From contig CM017571.1 in the NCBI GenBank assembly GCA_007844125.1, forward strand, positions 33,412,113 to 33,476,112: DNA of 64,000 bases, written 5' to 3'. Positions 39,540 to 50,747 of the stretch are shown one piece after another. The number at the start of each line of letters is the position of its first letter. The stretch's first letter is position 1. The stretch is from Sinonovacula constricta. Taxonomy: Eukaryota; Mollusca; Bivalvia; Cardiida; Solecurtidae. The notes under the pieces are model-generated. The model made no database searches and had not been told where the DNA came from. It was given only the letters and a program-made list of their open reading frames with translations. Position numbers and translations under genes: made by a program.

Positions 39540-39610
39540 TTACCCTGTGCCTTTTCAGAGTTTGGTATATGTCGCAATGCTTATAGCACGTTTCACATAT
39601 TCTTATTTAT
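39540..39610 (+). repeat. Modular core repeat, copy 5 (tail B only)
   Basis: CCTGTGCCTTTTCAGAGTTT and ATATGTCGCAATGCTTATAG match tail B of the 26.5 kb copy in reverse complement. The core and head are absent. It ends about 30 bp from the stop codon of the candidate exon on the opposite strand. Confidence 0.7.
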
Positions 39611-39643
39611 ATCTTAATATACTTAATGTCGCTTTTATATAAT

Positions 39644-39892
39644 TTATACTGCCTTTTTCTTAGCTCCTAAATGTTCAATGTCAGAGGCTTGGTTAACTTG
39701 CTCTTTTGGTCCATGAATTAATTCAGGGCCGTTTACAAGTTGCGATCCGGTTTCAATCATCTGACAAAGACACATCTTGGACTTGCGCACATTGTGTCGG
39801 TTGTATGGTGCATCTGGTATTTCGTCTAGGCTCGGCGTCAGGTGATTCATCAAGTGAAACAGTGAGCGCTTGATCATGGCTTCCGCTTTCTC
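39644..39892 (-). CDS. Candidate terminal coding exon, unrecognised protein
   Basis: On the minus strand an acceptor-like GATGTTGTAG precedes an open stretch of 82 codons ending in TAA. It begins EKAEAMIKRSLFHLMNHL and continues through SLDEIPDAPYNRHNVRKSKM to a charged C-terminus. Composition is balanced and less AT-rich than the flanks. Together with the 60-nt exon at 41408-41467 it would form a spliced reading frame in phase 0. The Lys-Arg and Arg-Lys pairs would suit a secreted precursor cut by prohormone convertases, but no signal peptide exon was found, so this is speculation. The function is unknown. Confidence 0.5.
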   Translation of the reverse strand, partial: EKAEAMIKRSLFHLMNHLTPSLDEIPDAPYNRHNVRKSKMCLCQMIETGSQLVNGPELIHGPKEQVNQASDIEHLGAKKKAV

Positions 39893-40454
39893 CTACAACA
39901 TCAAAAGCGATAATAACTACAATGCATTATCGGTTGTAACTTTTAGGGTGCTTTCCGACAGTTTTTCTGTACGTGTAACAATATCTTACCACTGTTTTGG
40001 AGAATTGTGCAGAATTGCTGCATAAAGCTTAAGTTAACTTTTAAGTAAAGGCTGCTTATAACATTCCCTCTATTGTTAGCCAATACAAATCGTGTCGTTA
40101 AAAATATCGCATTTAAAGTCCACAAGTTCCAATTCTATCAATAAGCACGATGGGTATCTCGACTTAAGAAACATATCAACGCGCGAGCTTGTTGCCTAGA
40201 TGATCATGTAACGTGATATCGAAAGTAAGCGGTCGCAGTTTTTCTTAGCTGAAAAATAGTTAACTGTGCTGCGTGGCCCAGATGTGAAATACATTTTTAA
40301 ACGACAAGTGCTTTACTCTTCACATTAACATTTTGCGAGATTTTTTTCCAGATCAATATAGTTTATTTGGCTGTGTCAGTGAAAACTATTCAAAACTGTC
40401 GGATACCACATTTAATTAATGATCCTACATCTCGGCGTGCATCGGAACTTGCAT

Positions 40455-40655
40455 CGGAACTTAAGCATTAAGGCGGAAATGTAGGCAGTCAAGAGGGTAG
40501 GCGATTGTGCCGGCAGAAAGACAGTTGTGATTGCATGAAGGTAGACAGGAGGATAGGCGGGCATGTAGGCAGTAGGTCAAGCTTGCAGATAGACAGGCTG
40601 GCGAATAGGTAGGCAATCAGGAAGTCATGCACACAGGCAGTGAGTAAAAAGGGAA
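40455..40655. repeat. Degenerate TAGGCAG-type low-complexity repeat
   Basis: Loose repeats of (G/A)TAGGCAG, ATAGACAGG and similar heptamers over about 200 bp, lying in the putative intron between the two candidate exons. Confidence 0.7.
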
Positions 40656-41407
40656 ATATGACAAGGTCCCTTGAGACTTACCACATAAATATAAATACTA
40701 CTAGCGCTGGACAAAGCAAAGACGAAAGGTTTCCTGTTAAAGTGACAAAGCACGGAGAAGTCTGCATAAACAGAGGTAAAATAGAAAGGAATATACAATT
40801 TTTATAATGTAAAAACAACATCTAACTAGGGAAACAAACAGCGTTTGTATGAAACATGATCCTGACATATAATAGGTCATGAATTCATCTGAAAAGGTCA
40901 AACTATGCAATAAAGTCAGACAATAACCCACAGGTATACCTTCTGAGTAGAAATGCAAGGTTAAAGACAGTGGACACTGCTCAAATTACATGTAAAGGGG
41001 ACGAAACTATGAAGATGAAATTCCAATAGTGACGGTCCGAAAGTGAACATTTCTTGCAGCGTTTTCATGTCCAGTCATCTTTTAATTTAAAAGCAATGCA
41101 AGTGTATCACTTTGAAAGGTTCTTTGCAACAATGCCGAACACATAAGAAGTTCCGGCTCGGAACCAGCATCAATAGAATTTCTTTAGACTTTTGTTGATC
41201 AGAAAAGTCACGCAGATAGGCAAGTGGGTGCTAGAAGAGACGGACCGGCATGCATTCTGGGAGGCCATCGGACTAATGTTGAATGCATGAAATTTTAAGA
41301 AACAAAACATAAAATGCGGTAAGTACTTTTTGGCTAGACTTTCGATTATGAATGAAAAAGAATGATATTATTGTTGTATAGAAAGACAACGGAATAAAAA
41401 TACAAAC

Positions 41408-41467
41408 CTCAGGGTTCTCGCTTTCGCCTGGTTTGCCACGAGAACGGATAAGTGCGGCCAGGTAAAT
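41408..41467 (-). CDS. Candidate 60-nt coding exon, partner of 39644-39892
   Basis: On the minus strand a 60-nt open segment lies between an acceptor (CATCCATTCAG) and a donor (GAG then GTTTGT). It encodes 20 residues, IYLAALIRSRGKPGESENPE. It is exactly 20 codons in phase 0, matching the phase of the exon at 39644-39892 about 1.5 kb downstream. The GC-richer composition with many charged residues is unlike neighbouring AT-rich DNA. Exons further upstream (above 41467) were not found. The product is unrecognised. Confidence 0.45.
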
Positions 41468-41558
41468 CTGAATGGATGAAATCATAATTGCACTCTTAAT
41501 CATAACATATGAAATCATAATTCCCATCATCCGTATCATTTTTGATATCCTTATAATT

Positions 41559-41560
<2 letters not shown>

Positions 41561-41599
<39 letters not shown>
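41561..41599. repeat. (ATC)13 microsatellite
   Basis: An uninterrupted trinucleotide tract. It creates a run of methionines in one minus-strand frame that has no biological support. Confidence 0.97.
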
Positions 41600-42838
41600 T
41601 AATGTCAACAAAATCATTTTATTAACATGACATTGTTTGAGTATGACTATTCTTAAAATAAGATTAAAAACAACTCTTACACTTGGGATGGCAAGGTAAA
41701 GAAATCGGTAACCGCTTAACTTCAGTCTAACACTAAAACCTACCAAATGACCCCGATGTGTATGAGTACATAGAATTATATATGTGCATTTTTTACTTGT
41801 GTGGCTTATGTGGACATACTATGCGCTTCTTCTCAATATTGGAACACCTTTACACTGAGCATTGGGCAATATGCTAACATGTAGTATGACTGGTACATGT
41901 ATATAGCCGGTTGGGAGTCAGTAGTAAATATACTTGTTTGACAAGAAAAATGGAAGCCACAGAACGTAGCTAAGTTTATTTGATTAGACAAACATAAGAA
42001 AAAATCCAAGACTGTATACTCTGAATTATTGTTTTGAGTAAGAGAATTCTCATTAAAAGAATTCCTCGCGAGCAAACCACAAAGTGGACAGATCAGTTCA
42101 GATGATGAGGAATGGATGCACGCGCGTTTCGACGATGGAAAGTGTTTTTATATTTTAGTACAAAATGCAACGACACTTTCACACATTACACACAATGCTG
42201 TCAATAAGATAATAATAAATAGAATAGGCGAAATTATGGGTGTTATCAGTTTTTATTAAAATTACAAACTATGTTCAACATAGTAAATATGCGATAAAGT
42301 GGTTACAGAAAACGGTTAACGTTTGCCATCCCTTCGTAAAACATAAATAGTTCATGTTTATAACATAAACATTTATTTTTCACGAGCAACATTTATCCGG
42401 ACCAAAATAAATATAAGTTGGCTTAAAACTTTTTGAAAGGATGCGTCGTTTGTGCCGTTTCCAAATATGCTGATGTCTTATGAGTATTACTGGAAGTACG
42501 TTCCAAAGCTCGGCAACCACAAACCTTCACTTTCCATATTACCAGGATCAGTCTGAGGCACAATGTAATGAATGGATTAGATAAATTTATTTCATCATAA
42601 TATATACAATGACATGGCAACTCAATAAAACATATACTAAAACAATAAAACAAATCATGTACGAATTTAGACAGCAGTGGCAGTCAACATTTTATGACAA
42701 GGATGACGCAAAAAGGATAAAAATAACGCTTATTTCCACTGTAGTCATTATGGTATAAAATTGAGACATAAGAAGACAAAATAGATAAAGTATCATAGTA
42801 GTATTTTAAAAATGAAAGACACATAAATTAAAAACATA
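41600..42838. other. Possible 3' flank of the minus-strand LINE; nothing else seen
   Basis: The part next to 42839 may include the LINE's 3' untranslated region on the minus strand, but no tail or target-site duplication was found. No other gene recognised. Confidence 0.35.
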
Positions 42839-44976
42839 TTATATTTTGCAAAGAAATATTGATAAATTAAGATTTTTTAGAAGATGTTCTTTAACTTTTA
42901 AAATAAGAAATGTTATTGGCATTCCTTGCATCTTGTTCCACCAACAACAGCCAATACATGCAATGTTTTTTTTACCAACACTTTTGACTATGGGGATTGT
43001 AAATCTCCCACTAACTGACATATCATAACCTGCATCTTCACTTGTACTACCTGCTTTTAAATTGAAACTGGTTGAACAGTTGTGAACTATACTGACAGGG
43101 TTAAAATGCCACCAAAGGTATGACGGGAAAAGTTTAGAGTACATTTTGTAAACATGACTTAAAGTAACTTGTTGACTCTATATTCAACCGGTAACCATTT
43201 CAAAATGTCAAAATGTTCCTTGTGACATAGGGTGCAATTCTAATAGAAATCTTATGAGTTTTTTGTGTGACCTGTAACTTGTGTTTTAATCCTTGTGAGA
43301 GACTGTTGTACCATACCGAGGCAGCGTAGTCGAAATAGCATTGAATAAGGGAATTAACCAAGAGCTTTTTGCTATGGGCTGTGAGAAATTCACTTTTACA
43401 ATAAAGGAATTTTAACCGAATATTGGATTTCTTGATGACAGACCTTGCCATGGGTTCAAAAGTTTTTGATCAATATTTGCTATCAGATATTTAACAGATT
43501 ATTTGGATTCAAGATCTAGACCATTACAGTTTATTTTAAGACTGGTCTGGGATATTAACCTTCGTTGAGACCCAAATAAAATAGACTCTGTTTTCACTAG
43601 ATCTAGAGAAAGTTTGTTACACATGAGCCATTGGCTGACTATATTCATGTCATTACTTAAAATGACTTCAACATCCTGCTTGCTCTTAGCTGAAACAAGA
43701 AAATTTAAATTGTCAGCATAAGGAAGCAGCTTATTCGTTACAACAGCAGACATATTGTTTACATAAATTAAAAACAGTAGAAGCCCTAAAATTGATCCTT
43801 GGGGCACACCACAAGTTATTTCAGTGATGATGACACGGTTCCTGATATTTCAACGGTGTCCCGTCAGAAAAATATGATTTATACCAAATAACAGGGGATT
43901 CTGCGAGAGCTAAAGCTTGCAATTTCATCAACAGTATTAAATAATTCACGGTGGCAAATGTTTTCTGTAGGTCTAATAATACCCTACCCACAGAGTGACC
44001 TTTATTCATCTGAAAGCGAATAAAGTCTGTTAGGTGAATTAGACAGGTTTCCGCATAAAAACCACACCTTAAACCAGACTGGTACTTATACAAGAGGTTA
44101 TTTTGGACAATATATTCTTCTAATTGATAAAAAATAAACTATTATACAATCTTGGAGATAATACTTAAAATGGAAACTGGACAGTAATTACCGGCATCCG
44201 TTTATCATTCTTTTTATATTAAGGCACGACACGAACAGTCTTTAGGTAATCGGGTACAATACCTTGTATAATGTATAAATATAATGTGTGAAAGACCAGC
44301 AATAATAGAGGCAGAGTCTTTGACAAAACGAAAGGGTATGCCGTCTAGGCCTGTCGCCTTATTTGGACAAAGTTTGGTCAAGTACTTCAATACTTTATTT
44401 TCTGAAACGATAGAAAAACTATTGGGCATTTGGAAGGATGAAAGCTAAAAACAAAGTGTTCACAAAACACGTTTTCAATGTTTGGCAATTTACTCACTAG
44501 TTTATCTGCTACAGAAGTGTTAAAGCTGTTCCACAATGATAAGGAGTCATTTTTATTGTTTTGAAGAAAAGATTTAAAAATGCATTCTTAATAACACAGT
44601 TTGTCTTGTTTTTTAGAAACTTATTAAAAAATTATTAAAGCTTTTTTCAGTTTTTTTTCTGCTTGAAATTATAAAAAAGCCTTATCCATATCCTTAATAC
44701 ATTGTAATACTTTTGAGTCAACCCAGCTTTCTGTCCATTGTTTTATGCGAATGAGTTTAACAGGAGCTATGGTATGTAAAGTAGAAACAATCTCAGTTTT
44801 AACATTGTTCCATGCAACATTAACATCATCAGAATTTAAGACTTGTGATCCTAAAAGTGATTGTTGGAAACTTTTTTTCTTTAATGTTTTAAACAACGAG
44901 CAATTATGTTCTTATGAATATCAAATAATTGGCGCCTAACTTTCAAAGTACAAAAAGTAAGCATATGGTCACTCAT
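42839..44976 (-). pseudogene. LINE A: end of endonuclease, reverse transcriptase and C-terminus (decayed)
   Basis: This is the 3' half of a non-LTR retrotransposon protein (APE endonuclease plus reverse transcriptase, copying element RNA at a nicked target), related to L2/CR1-type LINEs. In order on the minus strand: the end of the endonuclease (CCMSDHMLTFCTLKVRR, about 44980-44925); an RT entry motif (NKATGLDGIPFRF, about 44360-44320); a palm block (YQSGLRCGFYAETCLIHLTD, about 44085 down); MPQGSILGLLLFLIYVNNM (43807 down); and LLPYADNLNFLV, where the catalytic YADD is YADN; then C-terminal blocks to 42839. Frameshifts and stops separate the blocks. Its 5' part lies at 48599-49290, separated by a nested element. 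Confidence 0.88.
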
Positions 44977-44986
44977 ACAACAGTCA
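44977..44986. repeat. Left target-site duplication of LINE B
   Basis: ACAACAGTCA is repeated exactly at 48589-48598. Both copies sit at the same point in the endonuclease sequence of LINE A, where its reading resumes on the other side. Confidence 0.88.
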
Positions 44987-45593
44987 TGTGGCAGTGGGAG
45001 GATGTTTTGTATCTGCACGGGAAATGAACGACCCCGCCATCCACGAGTTTCCTGCTGCCTTGCAGGTCGACCTTGGCTGGTCAAAGGCTATGGGAGTAAA
45101 CCCAGATAGAAAATCCTGTACGGAGACCGTAGGCAGTTTGTTGAGCTTTGGGATGCCTTCTGGCACCTCCTGCAGCTGCGCTGGCACCGACGTATCGGCT
45201 TGCCTTTCCGCCGGACTCTGCCAGTAATGCCGAGAGGGGGATCCTGGCACTGGGCACTATAGGATCTCCATATCACCCGCCCAGGCCTGCACATGGAGAG
45301 GTCACTCCAGCTTCGTCGTCTCAGCGAAGACTTAACACGGGGAGCAGCAGACACCAGTTATAAGCCCAGGCTTGTTTGGCGTAGAGCCGAGCGCTAGGGG
45401 TTCCTCTCGACGGTTGGAGGAGTCTTTTGACTCCAATTGGAAGTTACCGCCCGCCTCACCCAGGCAGCCCCCGGGCAATAAGGTACTACCCCGACACAAC
45501 TCACTTGCTTCATCGGGTGCGTGAAGCTTAGACAAAATCGACAGGCTTGTTGTAAAATTGAGCACCAGGCAAACAACGAAACAAAAAGAAACC
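44987..45593 (+). other. LINE B 5' untranslated region
   Basis: About 600 bp of GC-rich sequence between the target-site duplication and the start of the endonuclease similarity. Several open frames cross it on both strands but none resembles a known protein. In an intact LINE this region holds the internal promoter; none can be identified by eye. Confidence 0.6.
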
Positions 45594-48539
45594 ACCATCC
45601 CTGCGGCTGGCAACCTGGAACGTCTGTACAATGTGTCCTGGCCTATCTGACGACCTTCAGCAAGCAGACGACGCCAGGAAAACCGCCATCATCGAACCGA
45701 ATGCATCCTCTCAGTCCGCCTCACTACCTCCTCAGGACCTGCACACATCTTTAGCATCTACGCCCCCACACTCTGTTCCACAGCCGAAGCTAAAGACGCA
45801 TTCTTCGAGGAGCTCGAGACAAGGATTAGAGAAACCCGCGAAGGAAAACCTGTTCCTGCTAGGAGACTTCAATGCCCGAGAAGGCGCAGCCCACACCTCC
45901 TGGCCACGTTGCATCGGACACTTTGGAGTTGGCAAGCTCAACGAGAACGGACAGCGGCTCCTTGAGCTTTGCTCCTTCCATGACCTCGCCATCGCCAACA
46001 CCTTTTAATTCAGCAAGCCCCACCACAGAGTGTCTTGGCGACATCTTAGGTCAAAGCATTGGCACCAGCTGGACCTCGTGCTCCTCACGCTCAGTTACCA
46101 AAGTGCCGACTGCGACACCGATCACTCCCTGGTCGGCAGCATGGTGCGTCTCCGACCCAGACGGATCCACGCAGAAGTATCCAAGCAGAAGAGCCGCCAT
46201 CGCATCGACATGGCCAGAGCCTTAAAGCCTGAGCTGCGCAAATGCTTTGCTGAGGCTTTTGACAAAATCCTGGAAGACTGCCCCACAGACAGTGCCACAG
46301 CACGCTGGGACTTTATCCGTGATGCAGTATACCAGACCGCCTCAGGCACCTTCGGGAAGAGAGCCAGGAAGAACGAGGACTGGTTCGAGGCCGGTATCGA
46401 AGTGATGGAGCCTGCCTTAGCTGCCAAGGGTGCTGCGCTTCTCAAGTACAAGAGGAAGCCCTACAAGAAAACACTGGCAGCCTATAAAGAAGCCCGCAAC
46501 AATGCCAAGAGGGTCGCCCGCAGGTGCGCCAACAACTACTGACTGAAGCTTTGCAGTGACATCCAGACCTCTGAAGACAGCGGAAACAACCGTGCCATGT
46601 ATGAGGGGATAAAGAAAGCTTTTGGACTGAGTATCACCAAAACCGCACCCCTCAAGTCCACCTTCAGCGTCACCATCAAGGACCGAGGGGAGCAGGTTGA
46701 ACACTATGGGGAGTTGTATTCTAAAGAGAATGTCGTTACTGACTCAACCATGGAGAACAACACCCCACTGCCCACGACGGAAGAACTCGATTCACCACCC
46801 ACCATCGACGAGCTCAGAAAAGCCATAGATTTACTGTCCTGCAGGAAAGCACCAGGCAGTAATGGAATCCCACCAGAGGTTGTGAATGCCGCAAAAGAGA
46901 GCTCCCTCTTTGGATACCTCCATGAGCCTTTGCTACAGTGCTGAGAAGAGGGATTGATACCCCAAGACATGAGGGATGTAAAGATCGTCACGCTCTATAA
47001 GAACAAGGGCGACCGCAGCGACTGCAACAACTATCGTGGACTCTCCCTCCTTAGCTTTGTGGGAAAAACCTTCGCCAGGGTAGTCCTCAACCGGCTGCAG
47101 GTACTTGCTGACCGCGTGTATCCCGAGTCACAGTGCGGGTTCCGGATCAAGCGATCAACCATCGACATGGTGTTCTTCCTCAGGCAATTGCAGGAAAAGT
47201 ACCACGAACAGCGACGTCCCTTGTACCTCGCCTTCATCGACCTGACTAAGGCGTTTGACTTGGTCAGTCGATCTGGTCTCTTCGCCCTCTTTCACAAGAT
47301 TGGATGCCCCACCAAGCTTCTAAAGATGGTCAAGTCATTCCACAACAACTCATCTAGCACTGTTCATTATGACGGAGCATCATCGAACCCCTTCCCAATC
47401 AAGAGCGGAGTGAAACAAGTGTGTGTCCTGGCCCCGACACTCTTCGGCATAATCTTCTCCCTGCTCCTGTGCTACGCTTTCAGCGAGTCCGAAAATGGCA
47501 TCTTCCTCCACACACGGAGCGACGGGAACCTATTCAACCTTGCCTGCCTTAGAGCAAAGACCAAGGTGCGCAAGGTCCTCATCCGGGAGATGCTTTTTGC
47601 TGATGATGCCGCCCTCACTGCTCACACGGTAGGCGCCCTTCAGCGACTCATCGCTCTCTTTGCAAAGGCGTGCACAGAGTTTGGCTTCACCATCAGCCTC
47701 AAGAAGACCAACATCATGAGTCAGGACATCAGCACCACTCCCACAATTACCATAGGCGATCACAACCTGGAGGTGGTGGACAAATTCACAGACATCGGCT
47801 CCAAATCTACCAACCTATCCCTTGATGCCGACTCAACGTGAGGATAGGCAAAGCAGCAACCGCCATGGCCCGCCTATCGAAGAGTGTGGAATAACTGCAT
47901 GCTTAACCTCAACACAAAGATGAAAGTGTACCAACGGTGCGTGCTGAGCACCCTTCTGTATGGCAGTGAGGCTTGGACCCTGTACATGCACCAAGAACGA
48001 AGACTGAACGCCTTCCACATGCGCAACCTCAGAGGACTCCTTGGCATCACCTGGCAGGATCGCATCTCCAACGCAGATGTTTAGGCCAAGGCAGGCATGT
48101 CAAGCATGTTTGCCACCCTCTCCCAGAGGCGCTTACGATGGCTCGGACACGTTTGCAGGATGGACGATGGCCGCATCCAAAAGGACATCCTCTATGGCGA
48201 GCTCGCCACTGGAACACGGCCAATCGGGCGACCAGCCCTGCGCTACAAGGATGTCTGCAAAAGGGATCTTGAAACATCAACCCAGCAGATCTCGGAAGAG
48301 CAACCTTCGATCGCTTTAGCTGGCGTGCAAATGTCGAAACCGGCATCAAGCAGGCCGAGGAGAAGAGAGAGATCCAGCGTGGGAAAAGGAAGAGCCGCAA
48401 ACAGCAGAGAACCCAGCCTACCACTGCTGCCCCGATAGTAACCAACAAGTACCACACTTGCAGCAAGTGCGGCAGAAGCTGCCGCTTCCGCATTGGCTTA
48501 TTCTGCCACAGGCAACGCTGTTGCCCCACAACTAAATAA
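45594..48539 (+). pseudogene. LINE B endonuclease-reverse transcriptase ORF, broken
   Basis: The protein would nick target DNA with an APE-type endonuclease and extend it by reverse transcription. It opens with LATWNVCTMCPGLSDD (about 45613), then loses the middle of the endonuclease and shifts frame until about 45838. From there one frame carries LLGDFNAREGAAHTSWP, CDTDHSLVG and the polymerase, including RKAPGSNGIPPEVV, YPESQCGFRIKRSTIDMVFF, LYLAFIDLTKAFDLVSR and LFADDAALTA (the catalytic box, 47596-47607). In-frame stops lie at 46006, 46540, 46942 and 48082, with frameshifts near 47833, 47880 and 48270. The C-terminus has a Cys/His motif (CSKCGRSCRFRIGLFCHRQR), with the stop at 48537. This family is often mislabelled 'craniofacial development protein 2-like' in invertebrate annotations. 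I did not fix the clade. Confidence 0.92.
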
Positions 48540-48588
48540 ACACTCAGGTGCAGACTCCATTGTCTCTAGAGACAGAAGGATGTCAACA

Positions 48589-48598
48589 ACAACAGTCA
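48589..48598. repeat. Right target-site duplication of LINE B
   Basis: An exact copy of the 10-mer at 44977-44986. Confidence 0.88.
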
Positions 48599-49290
48599 GT
48601 TACACCACTCTGAGAATTCGACACTAAGATCAAATCAATTGTAGACGGGGAGTCACTCGGGTTAAATCACTAATTAGTTGCTTGAAAATAAACAATTACA
48701 TGAAGATTTTAATTTACAAACAACTGAACACAAAACTTTAGACGACATATTATTGAAGTCTCCAATGAATGATAACTAATTCAGAAATATTAAATGTCAA
48801 GCAAGACAGATTCTAAAGTTTCACAAAAATGGACTTGTTTTTGCAGTCTGTATAGAACATCACACAAAAAAGGTTTTGATTCTGGAAGTAAGATGTCTAT
48901 GAACAATCCTTCCAGATCCTGATGATCAGGCCTAAGATTAAAAGCAATGTCACTCCGACGGTAGGTGTAGATTCCTCCCTCATGGCGGTTACGGTTTTTG
49001 CGTTGAATGATATAACCAGGAATCCCAAAACGGAGCTGTCCAGCAGTCAGTAGAATGAATGATGCATTGGTGTTTCTAGCTATTAGACGAACTTCATGTA
49101 CTTTTAGCACTAAAGTTCGTACATTCAAGTAAATGAAATGGAGAACCCTGGTCTTAAACATGCTGTTTAAGTTGTTAGGGTTTACTGGTCCAGGGCATGG
49201 ACTTATGTCCCTACAAAGCAATAAACAAATTCTAAACCATTCGGATCTACTATTTGAAGGACCATAATTCACAAGGTACGAATTGCTAAC
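48599..49290 (-). pseudogene. LINE A: N-terminal endonuclease portion (decayed)
   Basis: The 5' part of the LINE interrupted by LINE B. On the minus strand an open frame from 49272 to 48790 carries CRDISPCPGPVN near its start, then the APE-type endonuclease blocks FIYLNVRTLVLKVHEVRLIA, IPGYIIQRKNRNRHEGG and LEGLFIDILLPESKPFLCDV. The conserved Glu-containing motif after the second strand (usually LTETWL) is damaged to LTAGQL with a short deletion. Further blocks continue out of frame to 48599, ending TIDLILVSNSQSGVTDCC, exactly where the other half resumes at 44976. The RDISPCPGP segment resembles the 2A-like peptides found at the N-terminus of some L2/CR1 elements. Confidence 0.88.
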
Positions 49291-49756
49291 AAGCTTCTTG
49301 TCAACAATATGGTATGAAGTGACAAAAATGTTCCTAAAACATTTAATCTTACTGACTGAACTGTTCCGTCCGAATTGAAAATTATCAGGAAATATGGTCT
49401 GTTTTCATTCATCGAGATAGCAGCAGGTCAAACACACGCGTAAAATCCAAGGTAAAAGCAACAAAACATATATTCATTTTTATTGTTATTAAAATTTAAC
49501 TGAGACTTATTTGATGAAATTACAGTATTGTTTAAATGTTCGATATGTCACACCCCACTTATAAAAATGTGACTTTAAATGTCTTCTTATTCCGTAGGTA
49601 TAAAGCCATTCTATTTTGTTTTTATAAAACAATGTATTCGATAGAAAACAATTCTCAAAAAGGCTTATATATAATACATATGACTGAACCAATCAAAAGC
49701 GATTGTGTAGAGATATTGTGTTCGCAATACTTTAGTCAGAGTTTTCAACGTGCATG
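49291..49756. other. AT-rich stretch, nothing recognised
   Basis: It may contain the 5' leader of LINE A on the minus strand, but no homology was seen. Confidence 0.4.
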
Positions 49757-49905
49757 ATGTCGGTTGATATTGCCGTCTGACCGTTCCAAGGCGGAAACTG
49801 TCGGCTTTACTCTATTTGTTAAAAGACTCATCACATTTGTCCATTGCCTTTTCAAATTTTGGTATATGTTGCAATGTTTATAGGAATTGTCATACATTCT
49901 TTTTA
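49757..49905 (+). repeat. Modular core repeat, copy 6 (partial core plus tail B)
   Basis: GACCGTTCCAAGGCGGAAAC is the distal half of the core. It is followed by tail B with AAAAGACTCATCACA, GCCTTTTCAAATTTTGG and ATATGTTGCAATGTTTATAG. The head and hairpin are lost. Confidence 0.72.
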
Positions 49906-50428
49906 TCAAACTACATAAAGAATGCACGTGCCTAGAGAAGGGGGATATCAGCCGTTATTTTTATTACTGTTTGAGATTTCCATAATATGTTTTTTTTTAT
50001 ATGTGAATCTTAGCTTTTTATTATTCTATTTATTTTGCAAATACATTTTGATTCTTACAAGTATCAAATTCATATGTTTTAACCTTACGCAAAAACACTT
50101 GTGCATATAGCATGATGTGATATTTATTTCGTCTAGGCATTAGCAAATTCTTACACAACAAAATCATTGAAATATTCCACATTGATAAAACTTCCATTGT
50201 TACTTGATTGTCTACATCTCATCTTGAAATACCATTTTCAGCATACATTATGGACGTTTAATACTCTACATAGGTGTGCTCGTCCAGCAAAAGTGTAAAA
50301 ATCTGGAAACCTGTGTGTGGTCGTCAAGTGCCTTTCGTGTGATCCCTCGCTTAGCCGAACATGAGCACAACATTTCAATTGACACATTGTTGACCCTCAT
50401 TTCTTTCCACAAATCATATAATACATTT

Positions 50429-50538
50429 CGATGTTAACAGCACGGCAGTTTGCGTAGAACTCATCACCCTATGTATACCATGTTCTTATTCCCGCTACAA
50501 ACAGACTGGTCACTTACAGCCACGTGACCTACACGGCT
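50429..50538 (+). repeat. Uncharacterised dispersed repeat, copy 1
   Basis: This segment aligns with 61732-61831. It shares TTCCGCTACAAAC/TCCCGCTACAAAC, GACTGGTCACTTAC and CTACACGGCT, plus the GATGT(T/C)AACAG upstream. The present copy has about 11 extra bases (AGCCACGTGAC) between two of these blocks. No coding frame or family assignment. Confidence 0.65.
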
Positions 50539-50747
50539 CAATGAATCACACCTTCTTTATTTAACGCGACATTAAGACCTATATACTTCATAACGCACAG
50601 AACTAATAAGTGTTAACTTTCCTCAAAACAAAAACAAACAACTTGTGTATATAGCAAGGTGTGTTATAGAACACATTTCAAAAATTAGAGGAAAGCAATA
50701 CATTCACAAATGAACAACTCATTACAATAGGCTGCTGTTGTATGCGT

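Larger units (their letters stand above)
44987..48588 (+). mobile_element. LINE B: near full-length non-LTR retrotransposon nested in LINE A
   Basis: A 3.6-kb plus-strand element, much richer in GC than its surroundings, is flanked by the 10-bp duplication ACAACAGTCA. It comprises a 5' untranslated region (about 44987-45593), a decayed endonuclease, a reverse transcriptase, a C-terminal zinc-finger motif and a short 3' region. It ends in a CAACAACAAC-like tail that merges with the target site. Insertion between two parts of LINE A gives the relative age: LINE B is younger. Confidence 0.9.

Noticed and set aside
45000..45630. Several overlapping open frames as genes
   Set aside because: They lie in the GC-rich 5' untranslated region of LINE B, where open frames are expected by composition; none resembles a protein.
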